Source: Asterochloris sp. CNOR1 | Lineage: Eukaryota; Chlorophyta; Trebouxiophyceae; Trebouxiales; Trebouxiaceae | Assembly: GCA_963969365.1 (NCBI GenBank) | Contig: OZ017752.1 | Location: 2,790,001-2,854,000 of the forward strand | Direction of reading: 5' to 3' | Length of the DNA stretch: 64,000 bases | Part shown: positions 11,501 to 20,804 of the stretch, piece after piece | Layout of the letters: every line of letters starts with the position of its first letter | Numbering within the stretch: the first letter of the stretch is position 1 | Made by a program: the position numbers and the translations under genes | Notes under the pieces: model-generated | What the model was told of the DNA's origin: nothing | Seen by the model: only the letters and a program-made list of their open reading frames with translations | The model's database searches: none

Positions 11501-14117
11501 CCCCTCCAGGTGGAGTCATGTTATCATGTCATACCCGTCAAGCATGTACTTGCGGCGGGAGAAGATGTCTACATCTGCCTCAATGCCATTGTGAATGGAG
11601 CGCTGCTTGGCAGCAATGTTGATGTGCTCCAGTATCAAACCCTTCCTGCACCAGCTCTGAGATCAGCAGCGGCTCTGCAACTCCCTGCAGCTGACAACTT
11701 TGCAGGCTTGACAGACGAGTCATGCAGTGATCACAGGGTGGTGACGCCACTCAGATGTGCCTTGCAGAGCATTCCCAGACCCAGCTGGAGCAGCAGATAT
11801 CACTGCAATGTGACACTCCACCCTGTCATGCTGCCTTGCCTACGCGCTGTAGGTGATCACTGGCCCCAACTGGAGCGGCAAGAGCTGCTATGCCAAGCAG
11901 GTCGCCCTCATAGTCTTTCTGGCCCATGTGGGCGCCTTTGTCCCAGCCGCAGAGGCGGTGGTGGGGTTGACAGACAGAATCTTCACCCGCATAGCCACCC
12001 AGGAGTCGGTCAACATCCCCCAGAGCAGCTTTATGGTCGACCTCAGCCAGCTGGTGGCCATGCAGAGGCTGTCCACCGGCAGGTGGGTGTTTTTGGAGGT
12101 GGTGCCTGCAGTGGTGATGTGGTGGGCGGCTGCCATGGCACACTGCCCTTTTCAGGAGAGTGAGCACCACACTCCCCCCTGCTTCACAAACTTGTCAGGC
12201 TGTCCCTACCATGCTGCAGGTCCCTGTGCATCATCGATGAATTTGGCAAGGGCACGCTTACAGCAGATGGCATCGGGCTGCTGTGTGCCACCCTGAGCGA
12301 CTTTGCCAAGCGCCCTGACCCCCCCAGGGTGGTGGCCTGCACCCACTTCAGCGAAGTGCTCAAGCATCAGTACCTGCCCAGGCAAGGAAGGCCCAAACAG
12401 CTCTTCTGCATGCCAGGGCCTTGTGCCTGTTTGGACATGGCAGAGCTTCCGGGACTGCTGCAGTCTGTGTTGCTGCTGGGACAGGCAACGGGGAGACTTG
12501 AGTGATTGCTGCAGTGTGTTGTCGCATTCCTGCGCTGAATGGCTGCCTCCTAGAGAGCCCTCATGTCATTGCAGTGTGTGCTGTGTATGTGCTGTCTGCC
12601 CTTATGGGGTCCATGTCAGCACCAGCTTGCAGCTGCGTGACAGTGTGGGCTGCTGTCTTTGCCGCCTGCGCTAATCTGCTGCATGGCAGCGCTGCCTGAT
12701 GCAGATCTTGCAGGTGCGTGACAGGTGTTTCGTGTGTGTGCTGCCTGCTCATGTGCCTGCATGGCAGCATTGCCTGCCCAGCAAAGGAAAGCGAGGAGTT
12801 GACTGGCAGCTTGAGCTGCTTAACCCTGCTGGTGTGCTCTGGCAGTACTGGCTGCCACCAAGAATAAGAAGGCAATTGCATTGCTCTGTCAGCAGGCTAC
12901 ATTTGTGCCAGTTGTTGTCAGGGCTGGGTATTCGGATTCTCAAAGGTGCACTGTGTGTATGCTTCCCCGTGGCTGCTGCTTGCTCACTATCTGAGGCAGC
13001 TTGAAGCTGTCGCTGCAGTTGCTTACAAAGGCTGCATGTGCTCGCAACTGCCAGCCATGTACAGCCAGAGTCGCCGGTGGCCCCAAGGCAGGCCGAATTT
13101 ACACAGTAGCATCACACCGGGGAGACCCTCATTGGTATGCCCTGCGCAGGTCGCCCCAGATAGCCTTCCACACCATGAGCGTCCTGACCGACCACAGCAA
13201 CAATCCTGCCGGTGGCCAGGGCTTAGTCTTCCTGCACAAGCTGGTGGACGGCTATGCTGCCCCCAGCTTTGGCCTGCACTGCGCCGCCATGGCTGGCGTG
13301 GAGGAAAGTGTGCTGCAGAGGGCTGCTCAGGTGCGCAGGGCCAATGCAATGCTGGGCAAGTGGCATGAAGAGGCGTGCTAGAACGTTCCGGTGGCTTGTT
13401 GGCCCGAAGCCTCAGGGACAATGGGCTCTCTGCCTGCGCCTACATGGCTGGCATGGAGCAGGGTGTTGTGCTGCAGAGATCTGCTCAGGTGCGCAGGGCC
13501 CGATGGAGCGCTGGGCAACTCATTGGCTGCATACGCTACAGAGGCCTCTAGGGTGGAGGCCTCAGTGACGCTGGGTTCCTGCACTGCTCGACCGGTCAGT
13601 GGTGAGAAGAGTAAGCTGCAGGGGGCCTGCCCGCATAGAAACATCAACTGCGCCCCTGGTGCTTTGTCGGACTTTGCGTGCATGGCCTCCTGCACTGCAT
13701 CCATTCGGTGTGCATGAATAGCACATGTTGCAGAGGCAGGTCAGCTGCAAGCTAGACCTAATGTGCAAATTGAATGTACCCAGTATCTGCGTGCATCTGT
13801 GACGTGCTCAGACTCAACTGAGAGCAGCTGCAGCCTCTGTACAACTGGATGTGCAGCTGCAGCCAAATCTGGCAGCTGCTCTCGCCTTCAGCTCATCCTC
13901 TGGCTGCAGCTGTTCCTCACCCCAAGAGCAGTCTTTGCACCTGCAGGTGATTGACATGCAGAATCATGGCAAGGCTGTGTGCCGGCTGAAGAGCAAGGAG
14001 CAGGCAGAGCGGGACATCAGAGTGGCTGGTCTGGTTGATACACTGCGTGGCCTTGATGTGAACAATGAAGCAGCCTTGAAGCACTATGTGGAACGAGCCT
14101 TGACACAGCAGAAGTGA
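5592..14117 (+). CDS. MSH5: MutS homologue 5 (MSH5), 5' end incomplete
   Basis: MSH5 pairs with MSH4 to stabilise meiotic recombination intermediates and promote crossovers in the nucleus. Exons I place: 5592-5678, 5762-5893, 6326-about 6510, 7081-7172, 7458-7598, 7904-8005, 8231-8390, 8619-8696, 9057-9187, 9450-9536, 9944-10129, 10811-10985, 11304-11386, 11853-12082, 12220-12381, 13150-13330, 13947-14117 (stop). Phases agree except at the end of exon 3, which is uncertain. Diagnostic stretches are [16 protein letters not shown] (7458 exon), the Walker A motif GPNWSGKS at about 11862-11885, FTRI shortly after it, and Walker [11 protein letters not shown] at about 12226-12255. The terminal exons match the helix-turn-helix end of MSH5. 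The ATP-site and clamp regions are present; no ATG was found before 5592, so one or more short 5' exons are missing. Three introns (after 5893, 7598 and 12381) use GC donors. An expressed MSH5 implies a cryptic or overt meiotic cycle. Confidence 0.93.
6540..6765 (+). repeat. Intronic copies of an exon 3' end (MSH5)
   Basis: After the exon ending near 6510 (GGGCCTGCTCGGCAGCAGCAG, then TGCCCAAGG) two diverged look-alikes follow. One is at about 6644-6685 (GGGCCTCCTGCCTGGG, GGAGCAGCGGGGCCCAGGG). The other is at about 6724-6765 (GGCCTCCTGTGCAGGG, TTGGCAGCACTTGTGCC). Read as local duplication of an exon/intron junction followed by decay. Confidence 0.45.
8826..8942 (+). repeat. Tandem intronic repeat, two units of about 60 bp
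   Basis: GGCAGATGGAGGCTGTG occurs twice, at about 8829 and 8889. Each copy is followed by a variable stretch, then CCTGCAGCTCACCC. The repeat lies in the MSH5 intron between exons 8619-8696 and 9057-9187. Confidence 0.7.
10527..10650 (+). repeat. Decoy copies of the acceptor/start of MSH5 exon 10811
   Basis: The real junction reads GACCTGCCCATACAG then AGCAGCATCTGCACAG. A near-identical string, GACCTGCCCATTGCAG then AGCAGCTTCTGCACAG, lies about 187 bp upstream (about 10610-10637). A third, weaker copy lies at about 10530-10550 (TGTGCAG then AGCAGCTTCTG). Each keeps an AG acceptor, so these are potential cryptic splice sites. Confidence 0.65.
12625..12780 (+). repeat. Tandem intronic repeat, two units of about 80 bp
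   Basis: GTGCGTGACAG at about 12714 and CTGCGTGACAG at about 12633 are each followed by a T/G-rich stretch and then CTGCATGGCAGC plus TGCCTG. The pair lies in the MSH5 intron between exons 12220-12381 and 13150-13330. Confidence 0.55.
13430..13520 (+). repeat. Decayed copy of the 3' half of MSH5 exon 13150-13330
   Basis: The exon end 13274-13350 (CATGGCTGGCGTGGAGG, then GTGCTGCAGAG, GCTGCTCAGGTGCGCAGG) recurs at about 13442-13515 as CATGGCTGGCATGGAGC, then TGTGCTGCAGAG, CTGCTCAGGTGCGCAGG. The copied donor GTGCGC is intact. In the exon frame the copy reads [15 protein letters not shown], against [14 protein letters not shown] in the real exon. Confidence 0.75.
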
Positions 14118-14484
14118 AGCTTTTGGCTGATAAATCCTGTCAGACTCTTGACATGGCCACTGGAGCTGCCATGAAGTGCTTTATTCATGGGCACATGCAG
14201 ATGGATCAAACAGTGCAGATGGGTAATTTTCCCAAGTCTACATAGAATCGACAGCACCGCCGCTGTCTTTCAGCTGCAACGTGCATCATTCATGCAAAGT
14301 CAGCGCAAAATGAAAGGCTATGCATACACAGGTTCAAGGATGTACAAAAGGTGGCAGAGGATTGTGAAGGAGGGCAGGGACATGCTTTACAGACAAGCTT
14401 TGAACATAGCGCGCTTGGAAGCTTGCTGTCCTAGACTAAAGAGTTACGGGATTGCATCTGGGCTGGTCATCCTTCCGCCAGACA
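14118..14484. other. Convergent intergenic region
   Basis: This lies between the MSH5 stop (+) and the stop of the Gln-rich gene (-), so it should hold both 3' UTRs. I see no ORF with coding character and no clear terminator or repeat. Confidence 0.5.
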
Positions 14485-17400
14485 TCATCGCATCGCGGGG
14501 ACTGCTGCTTGAGAGGGGGGCCTCTGCCCATTCTTGGGCTGCTGCTGCTGCTCGGCCTGACGCATGGCCGCAAACAGGTCTGTGGGCAGTCCATTCAACC
14601 CGTTGAGGTTTGGGAAATTGTGTTGCCCGTTGAGAGCAGCTGCAGCAATGTGGGGGGCAGGTCAGCCTCTGAGTGGTGGGCACAGGCACTGGTATGCTAT
14701 CAACCACCCCAAAGCTGGAGGAGGTAGAAAGCTGAAGCATGGACAAGGCGCCAAGCAGAGGATGCATACCCTTGATGCCTGGCTGGTGGTGAAATGCACA
14801 TGCATCTGCAGACTGCGCCTACACGCCTAGCCCCGCCACTGCACCTCAGGTGCCTGTGCGCACCTGCTGAGTTTGATAGCGCCTTCAGCCTCGCCAGCAG
14901 GTCGACGTGAGGGTGGCCCTGCTGCTGCGGCAGGTCTCCACCCAGCACACCCTGCTGCTGGTGGGGGGCTTCGCGCTGCTGGTGCTGCTGCAGAATGGCG
15001 CTGCTCAGCTCGTCCTTGTTGCTCTCCTCAGAGGGCACAGGCTCAGCCTGCAGGTGGCACACTTTGCCTTGAGAAAAATGAGCTGTGATGTCAGCGTCAC
15101 GATCGAATGGCTGCACAGCGGAATGCAGCGGATGCTACAGCTTCCACGACTGGCATGGGTGCCATGCAGCAGCATCAAGAAAACTGAACAAGTTAAGGCA
15201 TATGAGCAAGCCACAAGGGCAGATGGCACCGTCACCATGCTGGATTGTTGTCCTTGTGCGGCATTTGGGTTCCATATATAGCACAAGCAGCACATGCACT
15301 GCCCAAGTCAGCATTCTCCACAAAAGCTCCTAAGCGCACCTTGACGCCCTGAGGCTGCCCGCTGTCCCGCTGGAAGGTGGGTCCGCCTTGCTGCTGCTGC
15401 ACGTGCGCCTGTGCCATGGCCTGGCTGGCTACCATCTGCGCCTGTGTGGCCGCCAGCTGCGCCTGTAGCCCGGGAGGCAGGGGGCCCAGGCTGAAGGGGG
15501 CCTGGCCCAGGGCACCCATGCCCAAAGCTGCTGCCTGCTGCGTGCTCAACCCTGCAGGGGCAGCGGCAGGAACTCAGAATTTTGAGCTGAAGGCCGTACC
15601 GCACAGAGACTGGATGCCGACAACAAAGGAAGGCACTTTGCTCAAGGCAGCAAGCACCTGACCGCTTGGTGCAAGATTCCAGGGGGGACAACTGATCATG
15701 CATGGCAGCCTGCGCTGCAGGGCTGCATGGGGCAGCAAAGGCTGAGGGAGCCCAGTCGATGCCACATATTGGGTGCCCTTCTTGTGCCCACCTCCAGCGC
15801 CAGAGAAGGGAACATCCCGATTCCAGCTGCCATTCAGCCCCTGCAGGAGCATGCGGGCCGCCATGGTCTTGGCATCAGCGCCTGCACAGGGAGCTGAGGA
15901 GTGGTGAGAAAGCCACTTGCCGTACGTGTTGGTGAGGCCGTGTCAAGTTGCTGCAGCTGAGGCCTTGTCAAGTTGCTGAGTGATGGGGCATGACTGTGCT
16001 CTGGGTGGAGGACACCACATGGTCCCTTCAGGGGACCACCCAGTCAGGTCGCCAGCCAGTCCTGTGAGCGCTCAAGATGCTGCAGCAGGACAGTGGTCAG
16101 CACACCTCCCTTCGATGCATACGTTGTGCACAGGAGGTTCAGGGGCAGGTCAAACAGCCCCTCAAACTCACCCTGCAACATGTCGGGCAGCTGGAAGCCC
16201 GCCTGCCCCGCTGCCGCCCGCAGCTGCCCCACCCCCAGGCTGGCTGGCAGCATGGGGAAGGCTTGAGTGCCAGAGAGTGCTGGCGGCGGCTGCTGCTGCT
16301 GGGGGAAGCTGGACCCAGGCTGTGCCCCGTACCCCTGGCTCTGCTGTGGCGCCTGCTGCTCCCGCAGAGGAGGCTGCTTGGGGAAGCTGGTAGCTTGCTG
16401 GGCAGCCTGCCCAGTCTGCTCCCACTTGAGCCCGGCCAGCCCGTTGCCTGGCAGCTGCTGCTGGTGGTGGTGCTTAGGTGCATGGGGCTCTGGTGGTGCA
16501 TCAGCGCCTGCCTCGTGGCCGGTCAAGCCCTGCCTCTGCTGGTGGGCAGCAGCTGCTGCGGCAGCCTCAGCAGGGCTCGTCCTGTGGGGGTGCTGCTGCT
16601 GGTGGTGGCCCTGGTGGCCATGATGCTGCTGGCTGGGGGCAGGGAGCTCCTCAAAGCCCCCGACAGCAGCAGCGCCGTGGGTTGCGTGGGTGTGGTGGCG
16701 GGCAGGCGGCTTGCCAAAGCCCCCAGCAGCCCCGCCCTGGCTCTGGAAGGAGGTGAACCCCTGCTGACGCGGGGGCTGGGGCGCCGCCTTGGGCTGCTGC
16801 TGCACCGACAGCTGCTGCCTGCGCGCCTGCCTACGCTCCTCCTCCTGCAGCCAGCAGGCATGTGGTCAGTTGTGGGACGCAGCTGGCTGCCTGTACAGTG
16901 CTGTCCAACCAAGGCTGGCAGCCCTTCTGTGATGTGCTGGTGTGCAACATGGAGTTCGCTGGTGCACGTGATTTGTGCAGGTGAAGCAGGGGCAGGCACC
17001 TCGCAATGCACTGCCACCTGCAGGGGTCGACACCACCAGCTGCCTCCCGTGCTGCAAGGCAAGTTGACAAGCAATTGCATGGTCGTGCAAGCAACAATTC
17101 AGCGTTGCGGCCTCCGCCAACTGCTGCCGTGAAGTACCTGCAGCTGCTCGATCATGCAGGCGATGTACACGTGGTTGGGGCCTCGCCGCCAGGGCAGGCG
17201 CACCCCCCGGGGCAGCCCCTGAGCATCAGAGCGCACAGGCAGGTCCTGCCCCGGGCGCCAGTGTGCCGCGTCCTGCTGCAGCTGCTGGGCTGCCTGCCAG
17301 CTGCTGGGTGCCGGCCGGGACCCAAGGCCATTGGGAGCCTGCAGTCCACCTGTAGCGGGGCACAGAGAGGAGAGTGTGTCAGAGGCCTGACAGGGACAAC

Positions 17401-18794
17401 AGCTTACGGCTTTTGCAGTGATCACTGCCGCATGATTTGCGGTCCCGCCTGCTGCTGAGATGTGCAGGCACATGCGGCCTGTTGCATGCAGCAGAGCATC
17501 AGCTGGTGGCTGGCTGCCTGGCTTGGGCGTCCATGCAGCTCAAGGAGCAAAGCAGCAACCCACCTGCACCGTGCTCCCTCCTCCCAGCAGCCGCAGCCAC
17601 CGCGCTGTGGTTGTGCATGCTGTAGCCATGAGCAGCTGCGTGCTGGCTCTCTGCATCTTGCAGGGGTGCGAGTGGACCAGCAGGCGGGGCATGGGCTGCA
17701 GCCTGCTCAGCCTTCCAGACCATCTGCTGCCTCTGACTCTCAGGTTCCCGCTTGCGTTTGCGCTGCTGCTGAGCACCTGCAGGGCACAGTGAATGCTGGT
17801 GAGCATGCCTTACTAATGTCTGAAATTCTGAGGTCGCCATGGCTGCCCTCAAGCAAGGGGCACCGTCAAGGCAGCTCCCACAGCAGCGGACTTGGGGCAG
17901 CCTTGGGCCACTATAATCAGATATTCCAGATGAGCCATTCAAGGGGTCAAACTGGCTCTTGAGGTCACAGGTACTGCTTGACAGTGGTCACCTCTGCCGC
18001 CCTTGCGCCGTGCGGGTGGCACATAGCCCCCACTGTCCTCTGGCTGCGCAGGCTCCATCTCTGCTGCCATTGCAGCCAATGAGAACAAGGCCCCAGCGGC
18101 CTCAAGCTCATCTGCCTCAATGTCAGGGCTCTGCAGCAGCAGATGGATGCAACTTGAGCCAGCTGGGGTACAGATCAGCCCAGCGCGCTGAGTGGCCAAG
18201 ATGTTGTGTGTATCGGGAGGTGCTGCTTCGGGCAGGCACGCTCAGATTGTTGCGCTGCAGGTGCTGTCCCACTCTCGAGTCCTCGTGCAGAACGTAACTC
18301 GGGGAGCAGCCCAAAGCTACTACCCGACTGATTAGCAGCCCGAGCAGTTGCTCAGCGCAGGCATCTGTCACCTCTTTCTCGTGGCCGAAGAGGTGGTGTG
18401 CGGCTGTGCTCCACTTGTGAGAGCCACCATTTCTCCTCAGCCGCTTGCCCTTGAGGATGTTGCCGAAGCAGGGTCCCAGAGATGCTGGCTGAGTGCTGGC
18501 GGAACCCGGAGCATTGTGTCCGAATTGCAACATCCCTCAGGTGAAAACCTGTCTCCTGTGCCTCCGGGGCGCGCTGTCGGCTTCCTGATCTTGCTGGGGA
18601 GCTCGGCTGTGTTTTGAGGCTGAGGTGACGATGCGAGGCTTACTGGGTGGCCTCACCCACCTGCGCTGCCTCCGGCAGAACAGCGCGACCTGCTGGGAGC
18701 CAATCACAATGCAGGCTGCACCTGTATAGCCTGGCTCCGAACAGTATCTGCGGCTCTTTTCTTCTATTCTACTTTTGCCAAAGGTACGCGGCAT
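14485..18794 (-). CDS. Gln/Ala/His-rich protein, possible TIME FOR COFFEE relative
   Basis: Minus-strand exons: first exon from ATG 18794 (donor choice uncertain), 18549-18619, 18372-18488, 17992-18130, 17564-17776, 17138-17349, 16172-16844, 15658-15881, 15340-15551, 14864-15047, 14485-14639 (stop TGA at 14485). Phases agree except at the 15658/15551 junction, where an exon may be missing. The order of features is a basic N-terminus, an acidic helical patch (SPDIEADELEAAGALFSL), a nuclear-localisation-like QQRKRKREPES, a short motif GPNHVYIACMIEQLQ, then a long Gln/His/Pro-rich tail ending LPTDLFAAMRQAEQQQQ. Plant TIME FOR COFFEE (a clock regulator) has, from memory, the same order, with a D-I-E acidic patch, a KRK patch and an ATHxYIA motif before a Gln-rich tail. 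That match is weak and partly low-complexity. A nuclear regulatory protein is the safest reading. Confidence 0.6.
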
Positions 18795-19427
18795 GCCATC
18801 TTGACAGCCGACGCCAATGGAGGCACTGGGAGGCTACGGCACCGACTCTGGATCGGATGCTGACGTTCGACCTGCGGTTCAAAACCCTGCAGCAGCTCTC
18901 CCGAGTGCCAGTGAACTGTTTACAGAGGCTCACTCGGGCCCTCAGAAGTGAGCATGCTGGTATGGTGATGCTGTGATGTGTGAGTCACCCCTGGGCAAGC
19001 ATGCGCAGCAACTTGCAGGGCAGGGCCAGGGAAGCGCAGGGCATCTGCTCCTGCGCCCCAGCCTGCCAAGGCTTCAAAGGCAGGCCCCAATGCAGCCCCT
19101 AGTGAAAAGGCCGCAAGAAAAAGCACAGGCAGTTCGACACAGCTGCTTCCCCCGCAGCTCACAGGGCGTGCTAATGCGGTGACTGAGGACCACGAGAAGA
19201 TGGGCATCAAGCGCCGCAGAACAAAGGCAATGCCTGAAAGCAAGCCCAGATAGTGCATGTGCAGAGGTGGCTCCCAGCCTCTCTTGTCCCCACCCTTGAT
19301 TCGTCTAGCCTTCTGTCTAGCCTTCCTTTTAGACAACCATCTGTGTGGCAGCACCAATTATATTTCAACAAAATCAACAGCTGTGAATTTGCATGATAGT
19401 AATCTCGGTGACACCCTTCGTGCTTCG
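18795..19427. other. Intergenic: upstream region of the Gln-rich gene
   Basis: Both flanking genes are on the minus strand, so this should hold the promoter of the Gln-rich gene and the 3' end of the PITH gene. No convincing ORF, repeat or TATA box was seen. Three close matches to CTAGCCTT and similar sit near 19305-19325 without obvious meaning. Confidence 0.35.
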
Positions 19428-20658
19428 TCAAACGCCTGCGATGGGCTTGGGTACAGGCCCGTCCTCGTCGCCGACCTTCTTGATGTCAGCCACCTGCAGA
19501 TCGATGCAGACAACATATCGAGCAAAGCAGTCATTGGTTGAGACTGGTGCCTGCCGTGCTTGGCTTGGCCTCAGACTTCAACACCAGAACTCAAGCCTGG
19601 CATGGCCTGGATCATCAACAAAGCTAAAGAGAGCCTGTGTGATCCTTCAAGACTTCCCCAAACCAGGCAAACGACAGACTTGGTCTGTACCAAGCCTGGA
19701 TCGCATCTGCAGGGGCCTGTGCCACACTATCAAGAACAACACCACTCACATTGAAGGTGTCCTTGGGGGTCCCATACAGTGCAATCTTTTGTATCTGCGT
19801 CGTCTCCTCGTCACCTTGGTTATTTACCACAAAGATATTGAGCGAGTTGACGCTCTAGCACCACCAATGGAAGGTCAGGCTCAGCATATGCAGCTAGGCA
19901 TGCATGCCACCAGTGCACAGCCTTCACGATGGTTGCAGGCGCGCACCTGGAACTTTACGTATCTGCAGGCAGGGACAGCTCACGTGATTGTTGCAACTTG
20001 CGTCTGCTCACCCCATGGCAGTCAGTCAGGCAGAGACGATGTCGGCAGAAAAACCATGCACTACCGCATGGTCATGCCTCAGGCATATCGTGGACGCTGT
20101 GCACCACGGCGTGCCCTGGCAACTCTCTGCCTCACCTCAACTGCACAGGCTCCCCTTCGAGGTGCTTCTGCTCAAGCTCAAACTCCTGCACTGCCGGCTC
20201 ACTTTCTGCCTCAGAAAAGCCGATGCTGGGTCTGTTGATGAACAGCTTGACCCTGCGCGGCGCCTTGCCCTCCGTGTCTGTGCCCTTGACGACTAAGGAG
20301 TTGAGCTTCACAGCTGCAGGCAACGGTGCCACTTGTCGCGCTGCGTGTGCCAGGTTTGCGCAGTGCAGCAGCCCATGGCTTGCACAGCTGAAGCCATCAC
20401 GTAGCAGCCCAGCTCACCCATGTTGAATGTTATCTGTATGAGCAGCTGTTCATCTGTGTCAGACTCCACAAACATGCCATTGTCCTCACGGTACCCCTGC
20501 ATGAATGCTGACCCTCTTGATCTCTGCGACACACGTTCAGTTGCTTTAAGGAATCTCAGAAATACCTGCTTGATGGCATTGGAGATGGGATGGGCAGGCA
20601 GAGCATTGAGGCAGAAGGTGCCGCTCCAGTCAATGGAGTCTTGCAAGTCTGCTGCCAT
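19428..20658 (-). CDS. PITH-domain protein (thioredoxin-like-protein C-terminal type)
   Basis: PITH domains bind the 26S proteasome in TXNL1; stand-alone PITH proteins are found across eukaryotes. Exons: 20566-20658 (ATG), 20418-20496, 20136-20313, 19947-19962, 19750-19854, 19428-19493 (TGA). All phases agree, giving about 178 residues that are almost entirely PITH. Typical stretches are [15 protein letters not shown] joined to [11 protein letters not shown], then [21 protein letters not shown], and QKIALYGTP. There is no thioredoxin CxxC domain, so this is the PITHD1-like single-domain form. The fourth exon is only 16 nt and encodes the conserved YVKFQ. The intron 20497-20565 is 69 nt and open in frame, so retaining it would add 23 residues without a stop. 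The gene is head-to-head with the uL15 gene. Confidence 0.92.
19947..19962 (-). other. 16-nt micro-exon of the PITH gene
   Basis: ATACGTAAAGTTCCAG on the minus strand is preceded by CTGCAG and followed by GTGCGC. It completes an Arg codon left by exon 20136-20313 and encodes YVKFQ, a conserved PITH segment. The next exon then starts in frame (AGC GTC AAC). Without it the domain loses a strand and the frame shifts. Confidence 0.9.
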
Positions 20659-20804
20659 CGATGCCGAGAGTGTCTATGGAGCAGTTGCAGCCCGAAGACC
20701 AGCCTTTCACCTAAACATGAGGCCTAGAAAGCGAAGTGCTTCAATCTTCCTGGGCCTGTGCTGCTTGCTCTAGTCTGTCAGATCCAGTACAGAGGGTGGC
20801 AAAC
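20659..20804. promoter_or_regulatory. Probable bidirectional promoter (PITH / uL15)
   Basis: Only 146 bp separate the two divergent start codons, so the genes must share upstream sequence, or at least 5' UTRs. No TATA box is evident. The region contains several GCC/GGC-rich stretches (for example AGGCCTAGAAAGCG). The call rests on geometry only. Confidence 0.55.

Noticed and set aside
11273-12163. 296-codon open frame on the plus strand across MSH5
   Set aside because: Runs through the MSH5 intron and reads the Walker A exon in the wrong frame.
16077-17132. 351-codon open frame on the plus strand
   Set aside because: It is the antisense shadow of the Gln-rich exon 16172-16844 (-) and neighbouring introns. 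Low-complexity GC-rich sequence keeps several frames open; the minus strand has the consistent splice sites and phases.
19393-20238. 281-codon open frame on the plus strand
   Set aside because: Antisense to the PITH exons, which have unmistakable domain sequence on the minus strand.
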